From an uncultured Collinsella sp. (GTDB lineage: Bacteria > Actinomycetota > Coriobacteriia > Coriobacteriales > Coriobacteriaceae), in NCBI GenBank assembly GCA_900540985.1, contig UQIC01000023.1, positions 1-32,942 on the forward strand: a stretch of 32,942 bases of DNA. Reading direction: 5' to 3'. A program made the translations under genes and the position numbers. A model generated the notes under the pieces. It made no database searches and was not told where the DNA came from. It was given only the letters and a program-made list of their open reading frames with translations. Of the stretch, positions 24,505 to 31,832 are shown piece by piece (position 1 is the stretch's first letter; every line of letters begins with the position of its first letter).

Positions 24505-25826
24505 TCGACACCGAGCACGTTAAATGCGACACCTGTACCGCACCGGAGCCTATGGAGCTCGACGCCAGCGACGAGGCCTCGCGCGGCTGGCCTACCGTCG
24601 ACATCGAGACCAATCCCTACAAGGCACAATTCCCGCTTTTCCAGCAGCACCCCGAGATCGCCTTCCTCGATAGCGCCGCCACCGCGCAGCGCCCCGCCTG
24701 CGTGCTTGACGCCGAACGCGACTTCTACCAGCGCATGAACGCCAACCCCCTGCGCGGCCTGTACTCGCTGTCCGTCGAGGCAACCGACGCCATCGCGAAG
24801 GTCCGCCAGCAGATCGCCGACCTCATCGGCGCCTCACAGGCCAACGAGGTCGTCTTCACCCGCAACACGAGCGAGTCGCTCAACCTGGTCGCCAAGAGCT
24901 TTGCGCCCACAGTGCTCAAACCGGGCGACGAGGTCGTCATCACCATCATGGAGCACCACTCCAACCTGATTCCGTGGCAGCAGGTCTGCCGCGAGACCGG
25001 CGCCAAGCTCGTCTACCTCTACCCCACCAAGACCGGTCAACTCACCACCGAGGAGGTTCTGTCCAAGGTGGGCCCCAAGACCAAAATCTTGGCCGTGGGT
25101 CAGGTTTCTAACGTGCTGGGCGTCGAGAACCCGGTCAAGAACCTCGGCAAGCTCGTCCACAAGTACGGCGGCTATCTGGTCGTCGACGGCGCGCAGTCGC
25201 TGCCGCACATGCCAGTCGATGTGGCCGACCTGGGAGCCGACTTCTTTGCCTTTAGCGCGCACAAGGCCATGGGCCCCATGGGCATCGGCGTGCTGTGGGG
25301 CAAGATGAACCTGCTCAACGCCATGCCGCCCATGCTCACCGGCGGCGAGATGATCGATTCGGTCACCGAGCAGGACGCCGTCTGGGCGCCCGTTCCCGAG
25401 AAATTCGAGGCCGGCACGCAGGACGCCGCCGGCATCTTCGCCACGGGCGCCGCCCTTGATTACCTGGTCAACACGGTGGGTTACGAGAACATCCAGGCCC
25501 GCGAGCAGGCACTCGTCCACTACCTGATGGGCGAGCTCATGCAGCTCGACTTTGTCCAGATCATCGGCTCCATCTATTGGGACAACCACCACGGAGTTGT
25601 GAGCTTTAACGTCAAGGGCATCCACCCGCACGACGTCGCGAGCATCATGGACATGGACGTCGTCTGCATCCGCGCCGGCCACCACTGCGCGCAGCCGCTG
25701 CTTACCTGGCTGGGTGTCGAAAACCTTGCCTGCTGCCGCGCCAGCGTGGCCTTCTACAACGACAAGGCCGATATCGACAAGTTCATCGCCGGCCTGCATC
25801 ACGTTTGGAGCACGTTCAATGGGTAA
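24501..25826 (+). CDS. sufS: Cysteine desulfurase SufS
   Basis: A 441-residue PLP enzyme that takes sulfur from cysteine as a persulfide for cluster assembly. K255 in FSAHKAMGPMG is the PLP lysine, EHHSNL (151-156) stacks on the cofactor, and C396 in RAGHHCAQP is the sulfur-carrying cysteine. The ATG is well supported: GAGGAG lies five bases upstream and it overlaps the sufD stop as ATGA. This gives about 35 extra N-terminal residues compared with usual SufS proteins, including a CDTC motif (C9, C12). The SufU gene overlaps the 3' end by eight bases, as expected for a SufS/SufU pair. Confidence 0.95.
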   Translation: MIDTEHVKCDTCTAPEPMELDASDEASRGWPTVDIETNPYKAQFPLFQQHPEIAFLDSAATAQRPACVLDAERDFYQRMNANPLRGLYSLSVEATDAIAKVRQQIADLIGASQANEVVFTRNTSESLNLVAKSFAPTVLKPGDEVVITIMEHHSNLIPWQQVCRETGAKLVYLYPTKTGQLTTEEVLSKVGPKTKILAVGQVSNVLGVENPVKNLGKLVHKYGGYLVVDGAQSLPHMPVDVADLGADFFAFSAHKAMGPMGIGVLWGKMNLLNAMPPMLTGGEMIDSVTEQDAVWAPVPEKFEAGTQDAAGIFATGAALDYLVNTVGYENIQAREQALVHYLMGELMQLDFVQIIGSIYWDNHHGVVSFNVKGIHPHDVASIMDMDVVCIRAGHHCAQPLLTWLGVENLACCRASVAFYNDKADIDKFIAGLHHVWSTFNG

Positions 25827-26253
25827 TCTGTACACCTCCACCACATTTATGGAGCACAACTCGCACCCCGACTATAAGTACGAGATGGATGCTCCCACGC
25901 ACGAGCACGACGGCATCAACCCCAGCTGCGGCGACGAGCTCACCCTGCAGCTGCGCGTCGAGAACGGCGTGATCGAGGAGGCCTCCTTTACCGGCCACGG
26001 CTGCGCCATCAGTCAGGCCAGTGCCGACATCATGGCCGACCTCATCACCGGCGAGACCGTCGAGGAAGCTCACCGCCTGGCAGAGCTCTTCCTCGCCATG
26101 ATCCGCGGCGAAAAGCTCTCCGAGGAGGACCTGGAAGACCTGGATGAAGCCGCCCAGCTCCAGGACATCTCGCACATGCCCGCCCGCGTCAAATGCGCCG
26201 AGCTCGCCTGGCGCACCCTCGACGGCATGCTCGAGGGGCAAACAAACCAGTAG
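25819..26253 (+). CDS. sufU: Sulfur-transfer protein SufU
   Basis: A 144-residue zinc-dependent sulfurtransferase that accepts the persulfide sulfur from SufS. C37 and D39 (PSCGDEL), C62 (GHGCAISQAS) and C126 (VKCAEL) are the expected metal/catalytic ligands, and the insert LSEEDLEDLDEAAQLQ that separates SufU from IscU is present. The ATG at 25819 is inside the last codons of sufS, with TTGGAG eight bases upstream. A strong terminator follows 32 bases after the stop, so this is the last gene of the operon. No SufA, SufE or SufT is in the window. Confidence 0.93.
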   Translation: MGNLYTSTTFMEHNSHPDYKYEMDAPTHEHDGINPSCGDELTLQLRVENGVIEEASFTGHGCAISQASADIMADLITGETVEEAHRLAELFLAMIRGEKLSEEDLEDLDEAAQLQDISHMPARVKCAELAWRTLDGMLEGQTNQ

Positions 26254-26285
26254 TTTATGCCCCGAATCCAAGGTTTTTGATTGCC

Positions 26286-26315
26286 GAGCCGCCCGATACG
26301 GGCGGCTCTGTTTTT
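26286..26315 (+). terminator. Intrinsic terminator of the suf operon
   Basis: A perfect 10-bp stem GAGCCGCCCG/CGGGCGGCTC (26286-26295 with 26299-26308), loop ATA, then TG and five T. It lies 32 bases after the sufU stop. Confidence 0.92.
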
Positions 26316-26418
26316 ACCTAATGAGCGCGAACGCACAAAGTCCGCGCGTCCGGCGCCCCGTCTGACATTTGCCACACAGCCAGACGCGAGCACGGGCGTT
26401 TTCCACAGCACCAAAGGC

Positions 26419-26499
26419 CTGCGGCAGGGCCCCGGGCCCGCCAAGCAATGCGCCAAGCCCCGTTCTGCGAAGCTCCGACTCGCTTCGCGCCTGCCGCAG
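26419..26499. repeat. Nested 81-base inverted-repeat structure
   Basis: CTGCGGCAGG (26419-26428) pairs perfectly with CCTGCCGCAG (26490-26499). Inside lie a second perfect stem GCGAAGC/GCTTCGC (26467-26473 with 26482-26488) and the palindromic GGGCCCCGGGCCC (26427-26439). The layout could be a structured RNA or a REP-like element, given the RAYT gene 400 bases away. Confidence 0.6.
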
Positions 26500-26517
26500 A
26501 AGGGTCCCATAGGATGC

Positions 26518-26548
26518 GGCGTGCATTTTTGCGAGTATTCAGCACGCC
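26518..26548. repeat. Inverted repeat GGCGTGC/GCACGCC
   Basis: A perfect 7-bp stem (26518-26524 with 26542-26548) around a 17-base AT-richer loop. It is 19 bases from the larger nested structure, so the two may form one element. Confidence 0.5.
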
Positions 26549-26914
26549 AAGCTGTGTGTATACGCATCGGAAGCGTTAATCAACGTCTCCAGGCGCATAA
26601 ATACTGTGTTTTAGACCAGACATCGCGGTCTGACGGGACGCAGGCACATACTCCGGGGGTGCAACGGCAGGGATCAATAGCTTAGGGGCCCGTATGTTGC
26701 AAGATTGTGGCAGTGCCGACAGCACCACGATGCTGAAAACTCCGTTTTTTTGCACGGCGCAGACGGGGGTAGGCACGGGCAAACCCGGACTGAGCTGTTA
26801 TTTTATGCAAGATGACGATTGTTCTATGCATATTAAGAAGTGCAGTTACCGTACCAAGCTTTTGAACGCTGGTTGCGGCGTATGGACGACCCCAGCTGCG
26901 GTGAACAGGCGACC

Positions 26915-27727
26915 TTACATCACGTTTCCGCCAGCCCGCATCGCCGTTCGCGCGCGGGCGCGCACGATACGAGAGACGGTACTTTTGCCAATCCCGGTAT
27001 ACCGCTCAATCTGGCGCACCGTAAAGCCGGCATTGTTCAATCCAACAATAACGGTATCGCGCTGCGCCGGCGGTGCAGTTTTAACCCCATTGAGCGGAAC
27101 CCCGAGGCGCTTCGCCAACTTGTTGGCAAAGGCGTGGCGTTCCCACTCCGTCTCTTTCATATCGCACAGCGCTGGCTCACTGCCGTCGGGCGCCGAAAGT
27201 GAATAGGCAATAAAGCCCTCGGCAGAACCAAAAAGCTCAAGCACGCAAGAAGGATCAGAAAATCCCCTCGCGACATCGGCCGCGTCACCGTCGTAAGCGC
27301 ACAAATGCTCCGCAAAGCTACTCCAGGGATAACGCTCTATTAGGCTAACGCCCGCCTCCTGCGGATCGGCGTGTACGGAGCGAATAGCCTCCATCACCTG
27401 CCAGTCGGTATCGAGCGAGCGCCGGTCAAAACGGTTCTGGAACAGATGCCCTGTGCGCCCCGTGCGTTTATTGAACCGCCGCGCGTACGTCAAAAGCAAC
27501 CGGTGCATCGCCGCGCTCATCCTGTCCTCGTAATCTGTAAGCACCAAATGCACGTGATTGCCCATAAGGCACCAGGCGATAACCGTCACACCCTCCTCGC
27601 AGCAGCACTCGCGCATCAGCTCCAAAAACTCCCACCGGTCTTCATCGCCCTCAAAGATGAGCTGTTTGCCCACACCGCAAGCACAGACATGGTAAAAGCC
27701 GGTAACCGTTCTCCAAACGCGCTGCAT
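26915..27727 (-). CDS. REP-associated transposase-like protein (Y1/RAYT family) with C-terminal HTH
   Basis: A 270-residue protein of the Y1 transposase (IS200/RAYT) superfamily. The opening VTGFYHVCACG, the HUH motif in LMGNHVHLVL (H58, H60) and the GHLFQNRF segment are diagnostic. In RAYTs the catalytic tyrosine lies in a YIxxNPxxAG motif. Here the aligned stretch is SVHADPQEAG, with S117 in place of tyrosine, so DNA nicking may be lost. Residues 232-262 form a helix-turn-helix (AGFTVRQIERYTGIGKSTVSRI). The ATG at 27727 has GAAGGGAG four bases upstream. RAYTs are usually single-copy, domesticated and tied to REP palindromes rather than to insertion-sequence ends. No terminal repeats of an insertion sequence were seen. 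Confidence 0.82.
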   Translation of the reverse strand: MQRVWRTVTGFYHVCACGVGKQLIFEGDEDRWEFLELMRECCCEEGVTVIAWCLMGNHVHLVLTDYEDRMSAAMHRLLLTYARRFNKRTGRTGHLFQNRFDRRSLDTDWQVMEAIRSVHADPQEAGVSLIERYPWSSFAEHLCAYDGDAADVARGFSDPSCVLELFGSAEGFIAYSLSAPDGSEPALCDMKETEWERHAFANKLAKRLGVPLNGVKTAPPAQRDTVIVGLNNAGFTVRQIERYTGIGKSTVSRIVRARARTAMRAGGNVM

Positions 27728-28130
27728 GGCGCTCCCTTCGCCGGGATCTGCTTACCATCCAATACAGCACGATTGAAGCGTGCCATCAAAACATTCACGC
27801 AAAACAATACACTCGCGCGGCCAAAGGCAGCAAACAGGCGGCGAACGGCACCGTTGCAACAGGTCAACCACTGCAACGCTTGCAAGAGCGGACCAAAAGC
27901 TTGCCCAAGACGGACCCCCTCTACGGAAGCTCACGACCACAGAACATAGAGTTAAACCGTTTCAATTAAAACTTCCGGACTTCTCGCTACGAAAACTGAG
28001 CCGTTCGCCGAATATTCCGTGCATTTCGCGGTATTATAGGGGCTGCATGTCATGTCCCTTTCGAAGGGTCGCCCGGCAATCGCCAGCCACGACCCCCAGA
28101 CGGGACGCCAACACGATAGAGAGGAGAGGC
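27728..28130 (+). other. Intergenic region upstream of the NifU-like gene
   Basis: About 400 bases, divergent between the RAYT gene and the NifU-like gene, with no gene I can support. The right end holds a candidate promoter and a potentially structured leader. The left end would contain the RAYT promoter, which I could not place. Confidence 0.55.
28032..28106 (+). promoter_or_regulatory. Candidate -10 and structured leader of the NifU-like gene
   Basis: TATTAT at 28032-28037 could be a -10; no good -35 is seen. The leader can fold two ways. One is a short hairpin CCCTT/AAGGG (28056-28060 with 28064-28068). The other is a longer fold with GTCCC/GGGAC (28054-28058 with 28102-28106) enclosing GGGTCG/CGACCC (28066-28071 with 28090-28095). 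The two share bases and exclude each other. The coding start is at 28131. It matches no riboswitch class I can name. Confidence 0.35.
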
Positions 28131-28865
28131 ATGCAGTACTCACAGGAAGTGGAGAACATGTGCCCCGTTGCCAAGGGTGCATACCACGGCCCCGCACCCA
28201 TCCCCGAGGAGGGCAAGTGGGTCCAGGCTAAGGAGATTTCCGACATCTCCGGTCTTACGCACGGTGTGGGTTGGTGCGCACCTCAGCAGGGCGCCTGCAA
28301 GCTCACGCTGAACGTCAAGGACGGCATCATCGAGGAGGCCCTCGTTGAGACCATCGGCTGCTCGGGCATGACCCACTCTGCCGCCATGGCTTCCGAGATC
28401 CTTCCCGGTAAGACCATCCTCGAGGCCCTCAACACCGACCTCGTCTGCGACGCCATCAACGTTGCTATGCGCGAGATCTTCCTGCAGATCGTTTACGGCC
28501 GCAGCCAGACCGCGTTCTCCGAGGGCGGCCTGCCCGTGGGCGCCTCCCTCGACGACCTCGGCAAGGGTCTTCGCTCTCAGGTCGGCACCATGTTCGGCAC
28601 CAAGGCCAAGGGCGCTCGTTACCTCGAGCTCGCTCAGGGCTACGTCACCCGCATGGCTCTCAACGACAAGAACGAGATCATCGCATTCGAGTTCCTGAAC
28701 CTCGGCAAGTTCACCGACGCCGTCAAGGCCGGCAAGACCCCCGAGGAGGCCATCGCTGGCGCTATGGGCCACTATGGTCAGTGGGAGAACGCTGCCAAGT
28801 ACATCGACCCGCGCACCGACGAGGAGACTCACTCCGTCGCCAGCGTGTTCCCGGTTCACGAGTAG
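28131..28865 (+). CDS. NifU-like iron-sulfur cluster assembly scaffold protein
   Basis: A 244-residue protein with a NifU/IscU-type N-terminal fold: VGWCAPQQGACKLTL (C49, C56), DGIIEEALVETIGCSGMTHS (C77), ASEILPGKTILEAL, and VCDAINVAMREI (C106). These cysteines are plausible cluster ligands but their spacing is unlike SufU. The C-terminal half is a separate extension found in this anaerobe-type family. ATG 28131 follows GAGGAG with about four bases of spacing. The next gene starts 18 bases later and encodes a GGGtGRT protein, and the two are known to sit side by side in anaerobes. Codons are strongly biased to a small set, a sign of high expression. It is separate from the suf operon, so it may serve a special client. 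Confidence 0.85.
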   Translation: MQYSQEVENMCPVAKGAYHGPAPIPEEGKWVQAKEISDISGLTHGVGWCAPQQGACKLTLNVKDGIIEEALVETIGCSGMTHSAAMASEILPGKTILEALNTDLVCDAINVAMREIFLQIVYGRSQTAFSEGGLPVGASLDDLGKGLRSQVGTMFGTKAKGARYLELAQGYVTRMALNDKNEIIAFEFLNLGKFTDAVKAGKTPEEAIAGAMGHYGQWENAAKYIDPRTDEETHSVASVFPVHE

Positions 28866-28883
28866 AAAGGGAGGGAAATAACT

Positions 28884-29888
28884 ATGACTGTTACGTTCGA
28901 AGGTTACGAGCGCCGCGCTGACAAGATCAACAAGTGCCTCGCCGACAACGGCATCGCCTCCCTCGAGGAAGCTCTGCAGATCTGCACCGACAAGGGCTTC
29001 AACCCGCGTGAGATCGTCAACAACACCCAGTCCATCGCCTTCCAGAACGCCGAGTGGGCCTACACCCTCGGTTGCGCTCTCGCTGTCAAGCGTGGCGCCA
29101 AGTCCGCTTCTGAGGCTGCCGCCATCATCGGCGAGGGCATCCAGGCCTTCACCGTTCCCGGCTCCGTCGCCGAGGACCGCAAGGTCGGTCTGGGCCACGG
29201 CAACCTGGGCGCTATGCTGCTCTCCGACGACACCGAGTGCTTCGCCTTCCTGGCCGGTCACGAGTCCTTCGCTGCCGCTGAGGGTGCTATCGGCCTGGCT
29301 CTGAACGCCAACAAGGCTCGCAAGAAGCCGCTGCGCGTCATCCTCAACGGTCTGGGCAAGGACGCTGCTCAGATCATCGCCCGCATCAACGGCTTCACCT
29401 ACGTGAAGACCCAGTTCGACTACTTCACGGGCGAGCTCAAGGTCGTCGAGACCATCCCCTACTCCGATGGTCCCCGCGCCGCCGTCAACTGCTACGGCGC
29501 CGACGACGTCCGCGAGGGCGTTGCCATCATGTGGCACGAGAACGTCGACATCTCGATCACCGGTAACTCCACCAACCCCACGCGCTTCCAGCACCCCGTC
29601 GCTGGCACCTACAAGAAGGAGCGCCTCGAGGCTGGCAAGAAGTACTTCTCCGTCGCTTCTGGTGGCGGCACTGGCCGTACCCTGCACCCGGACAACATGG
29701 GCGCCGGCCCTGCCTCTTACGGCATGACCGACACCATGGGCCGTATGCACTCCGACGCCCAGTTCGCCGGTTCTTCCTCCGTGCCTGCGCACGTCGACAT
29801 GATGGGTCTCATCGGCATGGGTAACAACCCCATGGTCGGTGCCACCGTCGCCTGCGCTGTCGCCGTCGAGGAGGCCCTCAAGGCCTAA
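28884..29888 (+). CDS. GGGtGRT family protein
   Basis: A 334-residue protein named after its signature GGGTGRT (residues 260-266, inside SVASGGGTGRTLHPDN). Further conserved runs are GHGNLGAMLLSDDTECFAFL, the FTYVKTQFDYFTGEL region, and the C-terminal MGLIGMGNNPMVGATVA. It has no membrane segment or signal peptide. Function is not established. It lies 18 bases after the NifU-like gene with GGAGG in the gap and ends before a strong terminator, so the two form one transcript and probably one pathway related to Fe-S clusters. The glycine-rich motif could bind a nucleotide or other phosphate, which is a guess. Codon choice suggests an abundant protein. Confidence 0.88.
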   Translation: MTVTFEGYERRADKINKCLADNGIASLEEALQICTDKGFNPREIVNNTQSIAFQNAEWAYTLGCALAVKRGAKSASEAAAIIGEGIQAFTVPGSVAEDRKVGLGHGNLGAMLLSDDTECFAFLAGHESFAAAEGAIGLALNANKARKKPLRVILNGLGKDAAQIIARINGFTYVKTQFDYFTGELKVVETIPYSDGPRAAVNCYGADDVREGVAIMWHENVDISITGNSTNPTRFQHPVAGTYKKERLEAGKKYFSVASGGGTGRTLHPDNMGAGPASYGMTDTMGRMHSDAQFAGSSSVPAHVDMMGLIGMGNNPMVGATVACAVAVEEALKA

Positions 29889-29923
29889 TCGCGCCCGCGC
29901 GATGCTCATATAGCTGAGCTTTG

Positions 29924-29956
29924 GAGCCGCTACCCACCCGGGTAGCGGCTCTTTTT
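29924..29956 (+). terminator. Intrinsic terminator after the GGGtGRT gene
   Basis: A perfect 12-bp stem GAGCCGCTACCC/GGGTAGCGGCTC (29924-29935 with 29940-29951), loop ACCC, then five T and GTTT. The outer part of the stem (GAGCCGC/GCGGCTC) is the same as in the suf terminator. Confidence 0.93.
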
Positions 29957-30144
29957 GTTTGCGCTGTCGCAGGGTAGCTAATGCCGATATATCAGTTGGG
30001 GCGAAATACAAGATGTGATGAGATGGAGCGTCAGAGCGTCCATGACGCCCACCTGCCATATTTGCCCTTTACCGATTTGCCGAGTCTTTGCGGCCCCATT
30101 GCCGATCACCCGTGCGACAATGCGCCGGACGAGAAAGGAATCCG

Positions 30145-31671
30145 ATGGAATCGACTGATGTACTGGTAATTGGATCTGGCATTGCGGGCCTTTGCGCCGC
30201 CATCGAAGCGGCACGCACGGGTGCAACCGTCACTGTGGCAAGCGCCGGCAAGACTATGAGTGGATCGAGCTTCTTCCCCGGAACCTGGGGCCTAGGGCTT
30301 ATCGGACCCGTTAACGAAGACGACGAGCAGGACCTCATCGACACCATCCTGGCCGTCGGCGGCGGCGTTGCCGACCCCGAACTCGTCCAAGCGTTCGTCC
30401 ACGGCATTCCCCAAGCGATTGACTGGCTCGAGCGAGACCTGGGCGTTGAGCTCCAGCGTCCGCAAAGCGCCGAGAGTGCTCAACAAAAGCAATTTATCCC
30501 CTGCTTTGACCACAAGACGCGCATGTGGCGCGGCCTCACCCGCAAGCCCCTTGAGGACGCTCTGACGACCTGGATCGAGTCGCTCGGCATTCGCCTGCTC
30601 CCCCGCCATGAGCTTATCGACCTTATTGAGGACACGAACGGCAGAATCACCGGAACCGTGCTCTACGACCTCACCGAAGATCAAATCGTGCCATTTGCTG
30701 CCAAGGCCACGATCATCGCAGCCGGTGGCACAGGCGGCCTTTTCGAGCGCAGCCTTACGTCGGCTGATGTGCTCAGCTCCTCGCAGGCCATCGCACTGGC
30801 GCACGGCGCATCGCTTACTAATATAGAGTTCATGCAGATGATGCCCGGCTTCATCGAGCCCAAGCGCAACCTGGTCTTCAACGAGAAAACCTGGCGCTAC
30901 GTACATGTAGACCAGCCGGCAGATATTGCCGACGACAAGCTGGACGACCTGCTCGAGCAGCGCTCTGGATATGGTCCCTTCACGTCACGCTTGGCCTCCC
31001 GCGCTATCGATCTCGTCATCGATCAGGCAGGTATCGAAGGCCTGGCACTCCACTACGACTTCCCCCGCGAGGATGTCCCAGAGTTTGTGCAGACCTTTGC
31101 CACCTGGCTGCAAGACGAGCACGGCATCGCGCCGACCGTCGAGATGCGCGTTGCGATGTATGCCCACGCCGCTAACGGCGGCATCAAGATCGATAAGACC
31201 GCGCACACGGGCGTTGAGGGCCTCTACGCTTGCGGCGAGGCGACAGGCGGCATGCACGGCGCCGACCGCATTGGTGGCTTGTCAAGCGCCAACGGCATCG
31301 TATTCGGACGTATCGCGGGCGCATCGGCAGCCCTCACAGCGCAGAAAGAGCCTGAGGCGGCCCTGAAGGCGGATATCACCCTCCCCCAGTACGGCATTGC
31401 TACAACAGATGCCGAACGCCTGACACACAGCCTTAGGCACACGATGAGCACCTATTGCATGATCAACAGGACCGAAACAGGCCTATCCGAGGCCCTGCAA
31501 CAGCTTGAAAGCCTGCAAGACGAAGCCACGGCTCTAAATAAGCCACATGCCAACGACAGCGAAATCGCTGCCCTCGCCCGCCTGCAATCGCAGATTCAAC
31601 TAGCACAGGAAATGGTCAAAGCCATGCGCAAGCGGACCGAAAGCCTGGGTTCGCACTATCGAGCGGACTAA
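30145..31671 (+). CDS. FAD-dependent oxidoreductase, fumarate reductase/NadB-like
   Basis: A 508-residue flavoprotein. The ATG at 30145 has AAAGGA five bases upstream. The N-terminal DVLVIGSGIAGLCAAIEAA is the FAD dinucleotide-binding fold. IIAAGGTGGLFERS and the C-terminal HAANGGIKIDKTAHTGVEGLYACGEATGGMHGADRIGG place it with succinate dehydrogenase/fumarate reductase flavoproteins and L-aspartate oxidase (NadB). The EFxQFHPT segment typical of these enzymes reads EFMQMMPGF, so one substrate-binding His/Thr pair is missing and the substrate is likely different. No nadA, nadC or Fe-S subunit is next to it. No signal peptide or heme or FMN domain is present. It is probably a single-gene transcript in the cytoplasm. 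Confidence 0.8.
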   Translation: MESTDVLVIGSGIAGLCAAIEAARTGATVTVASAGKTMSGSSFFPGTWGLGLIGPVNEDDEQDLIDTILAVGGGVADPELVQAFVHGIPQAIDWLERDLGVELQRPQSAESAQQKQFIPCFDHKTRMWRGLTRKPLEDALTTWIESLGIRLLPRHELIDLIEDTNGRITGTVLYDLTEDQIVPFAAKATIIAAGGTGGLFERSLTSADVLSSSQAIALAHGASLTNIEFMQMMPGFIEPKRNLVFNEKTWRYVHVDQPADIADDKLDDLLEQRSGYGPFTSRLASRAIDLVIDQAGIEGLALHYDFPREDVPEFVQTFATWLQDEHGIAPTVEMRVAMYAHAANGGIKIDKTAHTGVEGLYACGEATGGMHGADRIGGLSSANGIVFGRIAGASAALTAQKEPEAALKADITLPQYGIATTDAERLTHSLRHTMSTYCMINRTETGLSEALQQLESLQDEATALNKPHANDSEIAALARLQSQIQLAQEMVKAMRKRTESLGSHYRAD

Positions 31672-31832
31672 GCCGAGCACCCCTCCAGAGCAGAACACAA
31701 CTTCTCGATATTAATGGGTCCCGTGAGCTCAAAGCGACACAGGGCCCATTCGTGTCCGCGCGGCCAAATATACTCATTCTGAATACGGAGTCGACATAGT
31801 CCACGTAGACAAACGAACAGAAAGGAAGAGAT

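Larger units (their letters stand above)
26316..26914. other. Noncoding region with several inverted repeats
   Basis: About 600 bases between the suf terminator and the 3' end of the RAYT gene. Short open frames here have no ribosome binding site or recognisable protein pattern. The left half holds two clear inverted-repeat structures, listed separately. A weaker hairpin, CAGAC/GTCTG, lies near 26621-26636. I see nothing definite in 26700-26914 apart from small stem-loops. Confidence 0.6.

Noticed and set aside
24834..25859. 341-codon minus-strand frame opposite sufS
   Set aside because: Shadow of SufS, whose active-site residues are all intact on the plus strand.
26915..27727. Insertion sequence of the IS200/IS605 type
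   Set aside because: No tnpB, no flanking subterminal hairpins at both ends, no target duplication; the protein fits the RAYT branch better.
28140..30059. 639-codon open frame opposite the NifU-like and GGGtGRT genes
   Set aside because: Shadow produced by strong codon bias of the real genes; low-complexity Val/Gly/Asp/Leu product and no ribosome binding site seen.
31672..31832. SOS (LexA) box before dinD
   Set aside because: Only a CGAAC half-site is present; no paired GTTCG at the right distance.
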